Source: Lachnospiraceae bacterium UBA5895 | GTDB lineage: Bacteria > Bacillota > Clostridia > Lachnospirales > Lachnospiraceae | Assembly: GCA_002431915.1 (NCBI GenBank) | Contig: DJEP01000079.1 | Coordinates: 218 to 18,692, forward strand | Reading direction: 5' to 3' | Length of the DNA: 18,475 nucleotides | In this document: one piece after another, positions 1 through 6,384 of the stretch | Position numbering within the stretch: the stretch's first letter is position 1 | How the letters are laid out: the number at the start of each line of letters is the position of its first letter | Translations under genes and position numbers: made by a program | Notes under the pieces: generated by a model | Seen by the model: only the letters and a program-made list of their open reading frames with translations | The model's database searches: none | Told to the model about the DNA's origin: nothing

Positions 1-1719
1 ATCCTCTGGATCCAAGCATATATGGGCATATCCACGTATAAACGGAATCATTGCCATAAGAAACTGCCTTTTATTATGAATGGCATTCTTTAATTCATCG
101 TTTTTATTTTGAAAAAGAGAAATCAAATGATGAAGATTAATTAGCAATTCTTTTTCTCGTCCCGAAACAGAAATAAATCCATTTTCGCCCTCATACACAT
201 TATTCAAAATATAAAGATTAAAGCAATTATTTAGTTGAACATCTAATAATCGGATTAAGTCCGTGTTGTGTGTAAGAATAATCTGTTTCTTATTTTCCAA
301 AAACTTAATAATGCAAAAGGCTATTTTGTTTTTGTATACAGAATCAAAACTTGAAATTGGATCATCCATGACAATATATTCTTTATCTGAGTGTCTTGCT
401 AGAAGTAACTCAAATGCCAACGAAATAAAGTTTTGTTCCCCTGTACTAAGTTCCATTTCGTTACGTTCCGTGCCAAGTAAATCCTTATTTCCTAGTTTCA
501 ATTTATAATTTCTGTCATTTTCTTCATCCCTGACAATCGTAATATCTTTTCCAATATTTTCATTTATTACATTTTCAATAAATAGAAGTTCTTCCGTATC
601 AAGCTGTGGTTGCATTTCAACCAATTGTGCATATTCGTCAAAAATTTCAAAAAATCTAGTACCATCAAAGCAATGAAATAGTTCATTTACCATTTCATTG
701 CATATATTATTAACATATGTCGTTATTTCCTGTTGCAATTCAATCAACTCATTTGTACTTTCTCCCGTAATGAACGCACCTACAATTTCTTTGATATGAA
801 AAGGATCAAATCCGATCAATGAGTTATCACATACTATTTTTTCAAGAATATCTTTTGTTTTTTTATCAAGGCTCTCATAAATGTTTTTTCTGTCTTCCTT
901 TTTTCTTTCAAGAAGTAGTGCATCTCCATTAAATGATGTATTATCGCAAACTATGCAAATATCAGCTGAATGATACTTATTCAATATCTCAATCGCATCA
1001 TCATGTTGCTCAATCAAATTAACATTCTGATCTGCTATAATTTCATCAGGATTAATTGAAAGAATTTTTTCTATCACTTTTACTTTTGATAAGTCTGTAA
1101 TAACAAATTTCTTTTTTTCCTCTTCAAGTTCTACAACATCCAGAATATTTTCATTGTTACGAACAAATGTAACAAATTCTGCCCTATTAATATCCTTTCC
1201 ATGCGTTCTTACATTTACAATACTACGAATATATTCATATGCTGTCTGATGCTGAAGTACGGATATCTGATCTAACAAATAATCTTTAACTTTTGATACC
1301 TTAAACTCTGATTTGTATTTTGACGCAAGATCATCATATGCATTTCTAAATAATATATTTATCTGATTTCTAAGATCATATTCTCTACGAATTTGTGCAC
1401 CTATTAAATAATCCGTGGTTTCTCCGCGAATAACATTCCTATTAATTTGGTCTTGTATTACATGAAATACTCCTGACTCCGGTGCGATTCTATTTCCCCG
1501 TTCATCAACTGCATCAAAAAAAATGTTCTCATTAGATACTTCTGTTGATAGCAAATTAGCAAAACTTGTTTTACCAGTTCCATTTGGAGCATAAATAACA
1601 GCAATTCCTCCTGCCGTTTGCATACGTTTAAACTCGATAGTTCCCTTCTCTTCTGGAAGATGCATGAAATCATCTTCAAATATGCCAGAATTTTTAATAG
1701 CCGAAAAAATAATTTTCAT
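1..1719 (-). CDS. AAA_13-like ABC-type ATPase of the R-M operon (C-terminus beyond window)
   Basis: Open frame of 573 codons with no stop, running off the left edge. The start ATG at 1719 follows AGGGGG by 7 nt. Walker A APNGTGKTS is at residues 44-52; an ABC signature LSTGEQ begins at 424; Walker B VMDDP with D-loop SSFD is at 450-458; an H-loop histidine (ILTHN) is at 484. Between Walker A and the signature are charged helical segments flanking ICIVC (Cys255, Cys258), arranged like the zinc hook of Rad50/RloC-type proteins. This layout fits the AAA_13 group, which includes PrrC and RloC anticodon nucleases and many R-M-associated ATPases. Only about 89 residues after the H-loop are visible, and I see no convincing nuclease triad there. 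The gene begins 24 bp after the endonuclease stop, so it is the fourth gene of the operon. A role as a second defence effector or guard is inference. Confidence 0.85.
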   Translation of the reverse strand, partial: MKIIFSAIKNSGIFEDDFMHLPEEKGTIEFKRMQTAGGIAVIYAPNGTGKTSFANLLSTEVSNENIFFDAVDERGNRIAPESGVFHVIQDQINRNVIRGETTDYLIGAQIRREYDLRNQINILFRNAYDDLASKYKSEFKVSKVKDYLLDQISVLQHQTAYEYIRSIVNVRTHGKDINRAEFVTFVRNNENILDVVELEEEKKKFVITDLSKVKVIEKILSINPDEIIADQNVNLIEQHDDAIEILNKYHSADICIVCDNTSFNGDALLLERKKEDRKNIYESLDKKTKDILEKIVCDNSLIGFDPFHIKEIVGAFITGESTNELIELQQEITTYVNNICNEMVNELFHCFDGTRFFEIFDEYAQLVEMQPQLDTEELLFIENVINENIGKDITIVRDEENDRNYKLKLGNKDLLGTERNEMELSTGEQNFISLAFELLLARHSDKEYIVMDDPISSFDSVYKNKIAFCIIKFLENKKQIILTHNTDLIRLLDVQLNNCFNLYILNNVYEGENGFISVSGREKELLINLHHLISLFQNKNDELKNAIHNKRQFLMAMIPFIRGYAHICLDPED

Positions 1720-1743
1720 TAAAATTCCCCCTATCTTATATTA

Positions 1744-2733
1744 TCAATCAAAATAGCTCTCATCTACACTAAATGGTGAGTTAATCGTCCATCCACTTTT
1801 ACTTTTTTCATTTCCTTTACTTACAATTCCCATAGTAGTCAAATAAGCTATCGCTCTCTTAAGAGAAGTCACTCCAAGTGAAGTTTCTTCCTGCAATTTT
1901 TTCTGTGTAATCATAGGATTGCTTATCATCCAATTGTAAATATTCAAGGCATTATTTAATACTTCTTCCCTTGCTTTTCTTCTCGGACTTCCTGAATTAT
2001 AATCCACCAATTTTTCCCAATTTATTGTTCCATCAGAATTACAAAACTCAACTGAAAAATCTCTTACCAGTCTATTAGAAGCCCTTGCATAACTTTCTTT
2101 ATAATCATCTATGTACTTTTCCGGAAGTGTGTCCATAAAAGAAATTATTTTGGTATAGAAATTTTTATCACCAGTTATAGTTTCCCAAAATTCTTCGCCA
2201 GCAACTTCTTCATATATTTTTGCCTTTCCTCTTCCAGATTCTGTTTTTGTTCCATATGCATATCCAACTATTGCTTCGAACCCAGTTCTTCCCCCAGATG
2301 TCCTCAAAGTTCTTTGCGCTTCTGCAAAGTTTTCTCCTTGCTTTTTCATACTATCAGCATTAAATATTGATGTTCCACTTTTTACAGCAACAAAATATTT
2401 TGTATTACTATCTGCATCATATAATTCTATATCAACACCACGAGTAGCTGATTTGCTTCCCCCAGAAGCGGCAATTGCAATTGGTTCAAAAAAACAATTA
2501 CCAAATATTGTCTCCTCGCTTGAACTTACAAACGCCTGTAATATAGAATCTATTATTTCTGCAGATGTTTGCATTGATTTAGCTCGATATAAATATGGAT
2601 TTTTAGATTTCATTATGTCTTTTAAATTAATCGCATCTATTTTCGCAATAAGAGAGCCATAAAAGTTCTCCAATGCTTTTGCAATCGCAGCTTTAACATC
2701 ATCTTCATTATAATTCTGATTAATTGGTTCCAT
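1744..2733 (-). CDS. PmeII-family type II restriction endonuclease
   Basis: A 329-residue protein predicted to cut DNA not protected by the neighbouring methyltransferase. The N-terminal half has features I recognise from the PmeII-type family: KNPYLYRAKS (44-53), an SSEETIFG segment (71-78), then GVDIE (99-103) and FVAVKSG (114-120). These look like a PD-(D/E)xK core with Asp101 and Lys118, but the usual acidic residue two before the lysine is Ala116. Glu73/Glu74 may supply it, which is inference. The C-terminal segment (about 262-309) resembles a winged helix (MITQKKLQEE, then SLKRAIAYL and MGIVSKG). ATG at 2733 is chosen over GTG at 2736 because AGGAGG lies 5 nt before it. The start overlaps the methyltransferase end by 14 nt, so the two are probably translationally coupled. 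Confidence 0.82.
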   Translation of the reverse strand: MEPINQNYNEDDVKAAIAKALENFYGSLIAKIDAINLKDIMKSKNPYLYRAKSMQTSAEIIDSILQAFVSSSEETIFGNCFFEPIAIAASGGSKSATRGVDIELYDADSNTKYFVAVKSGTSIFNADSMKKQGENFAEAQRTLRTSGGRTGFEAIVGYAYGTKTESGRGKAKIYEEVAGEEFWETITGDKNFYTKIISFMDTLPEKYIDDYKESYARASNRLVRDFSVEFCNSDGTINWEKLVDYNSGSPRRKAREEVLNNALNIYNWMISNPMITQKKLQEETSLGVTSLKRAIAYLTTMGIVSKGNEKSKSGWTINSPFSVDESYFD

Positions 2734-3910
2734 CACTACCTCCTAATTCCATAGCATTTTTTATTTTATTGTGTACACTAGTTCCCCTAAAGCGCTTAGT
2801 TTGAATAGTTGCAGTCTTATCTGCCGTTGCAATTATCGCCTGACCTATCGCTTTTGCCAATCCTACTGGAACAGCGTTTCCTATTTGTTTATACTTTGCT
2901 GCTACAGTTCCTGTAAAAATCCAATCATCTGGAAATTGTTGAATCCTAGCATATTCTTTAACACTTAATGGACGATCCTGATTTGGATGGCACAACATTG
3001 TTGCTTTTTGAGCTGGTGCGGTTGTAACAGTAGGTGCGGGTTGCGAATATGATAATCTACGATAAAACCCAACTTTTCCTCCCCCTGACTCATATGCTCC
3101 ACCCATTGCCAAAGGAATTAACTCAGCAGGTAAATCTCTCCAATTTCCTCCTTCTGGAACCAAATGAATATATTTCTTTCTATCTCCACTTAATTTTGAA
3201 TATTCTCCTGGGTTTTCTTCTAAATCTTTTATCGCCTCCCCAACTGTTTTCCATCTATATTCTGGGTTTTGGTGCATTTGAAAATGCGTTGGAAATGGCA
3301 AAAAAATATCTTCATTATCTCGACTTCCAATTAACACAAAACGTTCTCGAAACTGCGGGACACCATAATTTACTGCATCCAAAATTCCATATACAGTCTT
3401 ATATCCAAGTTTATCAAATTCAGCTAATATTACATCTAAAACTGTCCCAAGTTTTTGCTTGGGGTCATTTTTATCGTACTCAGCTGCCGGAACATGCTTT
3501 AAGGGAGCTGACATAATCCCTTTTACATTTTCCATTATAAAAAAGCGAGGCCGAATATAATCTATCATTCTAATGTAGTCCATAAATAAACTTCCACGAG
3601 GATCATTTATTCCCAACCTCTTCCCGGCTGTAGAAAATGGTTGGCAAGGTGGTCCCCCGCAAATTAAAAATGGTTCTCCTTTGTGTAATCCCGACAATTG
3701 TAGCATTGTCTCCGGTTCTATGTTCCTAATATCTCCGCCTAACACCTTGTGACCATTTGCTTTCATTGTTTCAACACATGCAGGCTCAAAATCTTGTCCA
3801 ATTACAACATGTAACCCCGCCTTACTCAAGCCAATATCAAGCCCCATTGCACCGGAGAAAAAAGAAATAACATCTCTATTATTTTGATATTTTTTATATA
3901 ATGTACTAAT
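2720..3910 (-). CDS. C5-cytosine DNA methyltransferase (Dcm family), probable ATT start
   Basis: Transfers a methyl group from S-adenosylmethionine to cytosine C5 and protects host DNA from the adjacent endonuclease. Numbered from the ATT at 3910 (396 residues), it has motif I FSGAMGLDIG (18-27), motif IV GGPPCQPFS with catalytic Cys89, motif VI ENV (127-129), motif VIII QFRER (186-190), a recognition region, RRLSYSQPAPTVTT, and motif X GNAVP (344-348). The first ordinary start codon is ATG at 3847, but that lies inside motif I and would delete the FSGA of the SAM-binding loop. Upstream to the in-frame stops there is no ATG, GTG or TTG. ATT at 3910 lies 7 nt after AAGGA and shares bases with the TAG stop of the regulator (AATTAG). 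Family assignment is certain; the start is inference. Sequencing error or a mutated ATG start are alternatives. Confidence 0.9.
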   Translation of the reverse strand: MSTLYKKYQNNRDVISFFSGAMGLDIGLSKAGLHVVIGQDFEPACVETMKANGHKVLGGDIRNIEPETMLQLSGLHKGEPFLICGGPPCQPFSTAGKRLGINDPRGSLFMDYIRMIDYIRPRFFIMENVKGIMSAPLKHVPAAEYDKNDPKQKLGTVLDVILAEFDKLGYKTVYGILDAVNYGVPQFRERFVLIGSRDNEDIFLPFPTHFQMHQNPEYRWKTVGEAIKDLEENPGEYSKLSGDRKKYIHLVPEGGNWRDLPAELIPLAMGGAYESGGGKVGFYRRLSYSQPAPTVTTAPAQKATMLCHPNQDRPLSVKEYARIQQFPDDWIFTGTVAAKYKQIGNAVPVGLAKAIGQAIIATADKTATIQTKRFRGTSVHNKIKNAMELGGSDGTN

Positions 3911-4088
3911 TTTTCCGTCCTTCTTTCTCTGTTTTATTTATTATTTTTGAGGCCTCTATCAGCGCTGTTCTTCTCACAAATTCACTATAAGAAGCATATG
4001 CTTCCAACCTAGCTGCTTGTTTAAGCTTTGCCAATTCATCTTCACTGACTCGTATACTCATAGAATAGGTTTTATTCTCTTTATCCAT
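3906..4088 (-). CDS. Ribbon-helix-helix DNA-binding protein, putative R-M regulator
   Basis: A 60-residue basic protein. Residues 10-50 fit the CopG/MetJ/Arc-type ribbon-helix-helix fold: strand YSMSIRVS, helix EDELAKLKQAARL, then YASYSEFVRRTALIEASKII. ATG at 4088 is chosen because GGAGG stands 8 nt upstream; an upstream extension in the same frame lies largely before the predicted transcription start. It is the first gene of the R-M operon, and its stop overlaps the presumed start of the methyltransferase. Proteins of this size and fold bind DNA as dimers at short palindromes, and one sits in the operon promoter, so autoregulation in place of a classical helix-turn-helix C protein is plausible. 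Alternatives are a MobC-type relaxosome accessory protein or an antitoxin; no toxin or relaxase gene is visible nearby. Confidence 0.75.
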   Translation of the reverse strand: MDKENKTYSMSIRVSEDELAKLKQAARLEAYASYSEFVRRTALIEASKIINKTEKEGRKN

Positions 4089-4107
4089 TGTTCTTACCTC
4101 CATCCAA

Positions 4108-4136
4108 ATTATACTTACTCCGTGGAGCAAATGCAA
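4108..4136 (-). promoter_or_regulatory. Promoter of the R-M operon with spacer palindrome
   Basis: On the minus strand, TTGCAT (4131-4136) is followed by a 17-nt spacer and a perfect TATAAT (4108-4113). The spacer contains the perfect 10-bp palindrome CTCCGTGGAG (4118-4127). Transcription would start about 10 nt before the GGAGG of the ribbon-helix-helix gene. A palindrome between the -35 and -10 elements is a natural operator position for autorepression; that role is inference. Confidence 0.7.
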
Positions 4137-4214
4137 TACAATTATCCACTTTCCCCTATATTTAATATGCTTAATTCACTTTCAAAAATAATAACTTGTA
4201 AATCAATAATCTAA

Positions 4215-4454
4215 TCATGCAACATAGCCACCATTGCTTAAATAAGCCAATGCTTCTTTCACATTATGATATATTTTAATATACCGCTCATCACAGGATA
4301 TACTGCTAATTTTATTTCTCAAACTATTTACTGCCGCCTTTGACAAAACGTCTGTAATACAAATATAAGCTAATCCAAATCTCTGATGCGTCAGTTTTCG
4401 ATTTTCGCAGCCAAACATTACAAGCATCTCTTTTTCTCTCATTGTAAGCTTCAT
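4215..4454 (-). CDS. Small hypothetical protein of the island
   Basis: A 79-residue protein starting MKLTMREKEMLVMFG. The ATG at 4454 stands 6 nt after AAGGGGG, a strong ribosome binding site. I do not recognise the family with confidence. The N-terminus (KLTMREKEMLVMFGCENRK) resembles the opening of several short proteins found in conjugative elements of Clostridia, which fits its position at the end of an island. It has two cysteines, no signal peptide and no membrane segment, and the rest looks helical. It lies 79 bp upstream of the R-M promoter on the same strand, and a terminator-like hairpin sits immediately upstream of it, so its expression may depend on read-through. Confidence 0.6.
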   Translation of the reverse strand: MKLTMREKEMLVMFGCENRKLTHQRFGLAYICITDVLSKAAVNSLRNKISSISCDERYIKIYHNVKEALAYLSNGGYVA

Positions 4455-4473
4455 TTCATCCCCCTTTAAACCT

Positions 4474-4507
4474 AAAAAAAGAGCAACCGAATTATCTCGA
4501 TTACTCT
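4474..4507 (-). terminator. Intrinsic terminator or attenuator ahead of the 79-residue gene
   Basis: Read on the minus strand, an 11-bp stem (AGAGTAATCGA with TCGGTTGCTCT, two G-U wobbles, 6-nt loop) is followed directly by seven T. It lies only 20 bp before the start of the small gene on the same strand. It either stops transcripts entering from rlmI or acts as an attenuator together with the short upstream reading frames. Confidence 0.7.
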
Positions 4508-4514
4508 CTGTTCA

Positions 4515-4645
4515 TTACTTCCATGATAATAATATCATAACTTCCTTTTCAAAAAAAGTCTCAATACCGTAGCCAAACCGTAGTCATTCCGTATATATTT
4601 GTAACTTTTTGTAAGTCGTTTTTCTTTCCACCATAATAATATCAT
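4515..4645 (-). other. Two overlapping mini-ORFs with matching starts (possible leader peptides)
   Basis: A 36-codon frame (4645-4535) begins ATGATATTATTATGG, encoding MILLWWKEKRLTK. Its stop overlaps the ATG of a 7-codon frame (4538-4515) that begins ATGATATTATTATCA and encodes MILLSWK, preceded by AAAAGGAAG. Both starts therefore share ATGATATTATTAT. The second frame stops 8 bp before the terminator-like hairpin, an arrangement seen in leader-peptide attenuation. The 36-codon frame has only a poor ribosome binding site and also spans the 11-bp repeats, so part of it may be fortuitous. Confidence 0.3.
4567..4615. repeat. Short direct repeats, block C (CCGTA core, 10-11 bp period)
   Basis: On the plus strand CCGTA occurs at 4567, 4578 and 4589, exactly 11 bp apart. 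Degenerate continuations have GTA at 4601 and 4611. One-helical-turn spacing suggests a protein binding side by side along one face of the DNA. Confidence 0.6.
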
Positions 4646-4674
4646 CTCTTATTTGAAAAAGAAAGATACGTGTG

Positions 4675-4722
4675 GTTAGTTCTTTGTTAATCCATGGTTA
4701 GTCTTTTGTTAGTTTCTCGTTA
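4675..4722. repeat. Five-fold GTTA repeats on an exact 11-bp period, block B
   Basis: On the plus strand GTTA begins at 4675, 4686, 4697, 4708 and 4719, with no deviation from 11 bp. Alternate units are more alike (GGTTAGT / TTGTTA), giving a 22-bp super-period. It is non-coding and lies near the island end, consistent with recombinase or excisionase binding sites. Confidence 0.7.
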
Positions 4723-4755
4723 TCATTCAAATAGAACATACCGTTTTCCCCATAA

Positions 4756-4816
4756 GCTTACCATTCGTTACATTTCAGGTGCTTACCACTCAGACTTACC
4801 ACTTTTCTTACCACTT
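4756..4816 (-). repeat. AGTGGTAAG-type direct repeats, block A (possible integrase arm sites)
   Basis: On the minus strand AGTGGTAAG occurs three times and AATGGTAAG once (TTAC of the complement at 4758, 4783, 4796 and 4808), all in the same orientation. The motif is close to the AGTAGTAAAT-type arm site bound by the N-terminal domain of Tn916 integrase, as I recall it. Position just inside the island boundary supports that reading. Confidence 0.5.
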
Positions 4817-4923
4817 TAAGTCACGGTTTTGTGATATTTTGCGATACTTTACGAGGTTTTCTCTGTAAACATCAAATGCCTTCAATCCCTTATAAATCAA
4901 GCATTTCCGCTACTTTCCAGTCA
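4817..4923. other. Probable island junction / attachment region next to rlmI
   Basis: A non-coding stretch between the AGTGGTAAG repeats and the rlmI stop. Base composition changes here from AT-rich on the left to balanced on the right. RlmI has a normal-looking C-terminus, so the element would lie just after the gene or replace its last codons silently. The sequence around 4,890-4,923 is the likely place of the core site, but no second copy is in the window to define it. The full 4,455-4,923 gap holds no supported gene beyond the mini-ORFs, terminator and repeat blocks listed separately. Confidence 0.4.
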
Positions 4924-6126
4924 TTACTTCTCATCAACAACCTGGAAGATGAAAAACTTAAGGTAATAGCTCTCGTCCGCTGCCCACAGAATCGGGTGAT
5001 CCGGACCCTGGGTCTTGAATTCTACCTGGCGGAGGCGCTTGTGGGCTCCGTGAGAAGCCTCGCGAATAGTCTTAGCGAAAAGCTCAGGATCCATGAAATG
5101 GGAACAGGAGCAGGTCACGAGGAATCCGCCGTCCTTCACAAGTTTCAGTCCCCGGAGGTTGATCTCGCGGTAGCCTTTTACTGCATTTTTAATGGAATTG
5201 CGGGACTTGGTAAAAGCGGGAGGATCCAGGATGACCACATCGTATTTCTCCCCCTGTGCCTCCAGTTCCGGCAATAATTCAAATACATCGGCACACCGGA
5301 AGCGCACGGTATTCTCCAGTCCATTCAGTTTCGCATTCTCCGTCGCCTGATCTACAGCCAGCTGGGAAGCATCCACACCCAGAACACTCTTCGCTCCGGC
5401 GATTCCGGCGTTCAGTGCAAAGGATCCGGTATGGGTAAAGCAGTCCAGCACCTTCTTATCCTTACAGAAGCGGTGAATCGCAGCACGATTGTTCTTCTGG
5501 TCCAGGAAAAATCCGGTCTTCTGTCCATCTTCTATGTCTACCATGTAATGCACGCCGTTCTCCACGATCTCTACCTTGGTGTCAAACGGCTCACCGATGA
5601 ATCCCTTGTAGCGCTCCATGCCTTCCTGCAGACGCACCTTGGCATCACTTCTCTCGTAGACACCGCGGATGGCAATGCCGTCCTCTGCCAGTACTTTCTT
5701 CAGAGCATCGATGATGACCAGTTTCCACTTATCAATTCCCAGCGCCAGAGATTCCACCACCAGTACATCCGAGAATTTATCAATGACAATACCAGGCAGG
5801 AAATCCGCCTCACCGAAGATCAGGCGGCAGCTGGAGGTATCGATGGTCTCCTTACGGTAATTCCAGGCATCCTGTACTCTCTGTTCGAAAAATGCCTCAT
5901 CGATCACCGCATCTTTCCTGCGTGCCAGCAGGCGGATCGTGATCTTGGAGTTGGTATTGATATAACCATAGCCCATGAAATAGCCGTCAAAGTCATGAAT
6001 GTTTACGATGTCGCCATTCTCGAAATTCCCCATGATGGATGCGATCTCGTTGTCATAGACCCACATACCTCCGGCTTTCAGGGTTCTGCCCTCTCCTTTT
6101 TTTAAAGTTACTGTTGTATTGTACAT
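4924..6126 (-). CDS. rlmI: RlmI-like 23S rRNA (cytosine-5)-methyltransferase
   Basis: A 400-residue class I SAM-dependent methyltransferase of the RlmI/YwbD family, which methylates a cytosine in 23S rRNA in E. coli; the exact target here is inferred. An N-terminal PUA-like domain (about 1-75) is followed by a middle domain, GQKTGFFLDQ (201-210), SAM-binding motif VLDCFTHTGSF (226-236), DPPAF (301-305) and CSCSHF (339-344). Length is normal for the family. The start ATG at 6126 follows AGAGGAAA at suitable spacing. It is a single gene with its own promoter that overlaps the divergent tRNA promoter. Its 3' end borders the acquired island. Confidence 0.92.
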   Translation of the reverse strand: MYNTTVTLKKGEGRTLKAGGMWVYDNEIASIMGNFENGDIVNIHDFDGYFMGYGYINTNSKITIRLLARRKDAVIDEAFFEQRVQDAWNYRKETIDTSSCRLIFGEADFLPGIVIDKFSDVLVVESLALGIDKWKLVIIDALKKVLAEDGIAIRGVYERSDAKVRLQEGMERYKGFIGEPFDTKVEIVENGVHYMVDIEDGQKTGFFLDQKNNRAAIHRFCKDKKVLDCFTHTGSFALNAGIAGAKSVLGVDASQLAVDQATENAKLNGLENTVRFRCADVFELLPELEAQGEKYDVVILDPPAFTKSRNSIKNAVKGYREINLRGLKLVKDGGFLVTCSCSHFMDPELFAKTIREASHGAHKRLRQVEFKTQGPDHPILWAADESYYLKFFIFQVVDEK

Positions 6127-6179
6127 AGAATTTCCTCTCTCAATTTCGTGATTTTATCGTTTTTGCAACTTTTTCTTCT

Positions 6180-6208
6180 ATCATATTCGTTTTTTGCTTG
6201 ACAATCAA
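6180..6208 (-). promoter_or_regulatory. Promoter of rlmI
   Basis: Minus-strand TTGATT (6203-6208), 17-nt spacer and TATGAT (6180-6185). It gives a leader of roughly 45 nt to the rlmI start. The -35 element abuts and shares a base with the -35 of the opposing tRNA promoter. Confidence 0.5.
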
Positions 6209-6226
6209 TGGGTTTTTATTTATTAT
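6198..6226 (+). promoter_or_regulatory. Promoter of tRNA-Pro
   Basis: A perfect TTGACA (6198-6203), 17-nt spacer and TATTAT (6221-6226) lead to a start about 25 nt before the mature tRNA. This is close to full sigma-A consensus, as expected for a stable RNA gene. Confidence 0.75.
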
Positions 6227-6257
6227 TTTAATGTTGACGCGGTTCGCGTTGATAAAT

Positions 6258-6331
6258 CGTCGCGTGGCTCAGTTTGGTAGAGCGCTGCGTTCGGGACGCA
6301 GAGGTCGCAAGTTCGAATCTTGTCGCGACGA
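6258..6331 (+). tRNA. tRNA-Pro (anticodon CGG)
   Basis: A complete cloverleaf. The 7-bp acceptor CGTCGCG pairs with CGCGACG; the D arm is GGCTCAGTTTGGTAGAGC; the anticodon arm is CTGCG-TTCGGGA-CGCAG with anticodon CGG; the T arm is GCAAG-TTCGAAT-CTTGT; the discriminator is A. The 3' CCA is not encoded (CTA follows), so it must be added by nucleotidyltransferase. Promoter and terminator flank it closely, making a single-gene unit. A 20/23 copy of its 3' part lies 232 bp downstream. Confidence 0.95.
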
Positions 6332-6334
6332 CTA

Positions 6335-6369
6335 AAAAATCCTCTCACTTTTGTGAGGGGATTTTTTTG
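6335..6369 (+). terminator. Intrinsic terminator of tRNA-Pro
   Basis: An 11-bp stem AATCCTCTCAC / GTGAGGGGATT with a 4-nt TTTT loop (one G-T wobble), preceded by A and followed by a run of T. It begins a few bases after the tRNA 3' end. Confidence 0.9.
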
Positions 6370-6384
6370 TCTCCACATTATTAT

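Noticed and set aside
1..270. Anticodon nuclease (PrrC/RloC) activity for the ATPase
   Set aside because: The visible residues after the H-loop show no clear Arg-x3-Glu followed by His triad, and the C-terminus is outside the window. Only the ATPase family is claimed.
3906..3960. Programmed frameshift fusing the regulator to the methyltransferase
   Set aside because: The methyltransferase frame would need a +1 shift, and the GGAAAAATTAG context has no recognised +1 slippery site. A re-initiation or ATT start is simpler.
4675..4722. CRISPR or plasmid replication origin
   Set aside because: Units are 11 bp with no spacers, and no replication initiator gene is visible. Recombinase-type binding sites at an island end fit better, though iterons cannot be fully excluded.
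5431..6105. 224-codon plus-strand frame antisense to rlmI
   Set aside because: It lies wholly inside a well-supported methyltransferase gene, has no ribosome binding site and no recognisable domain.
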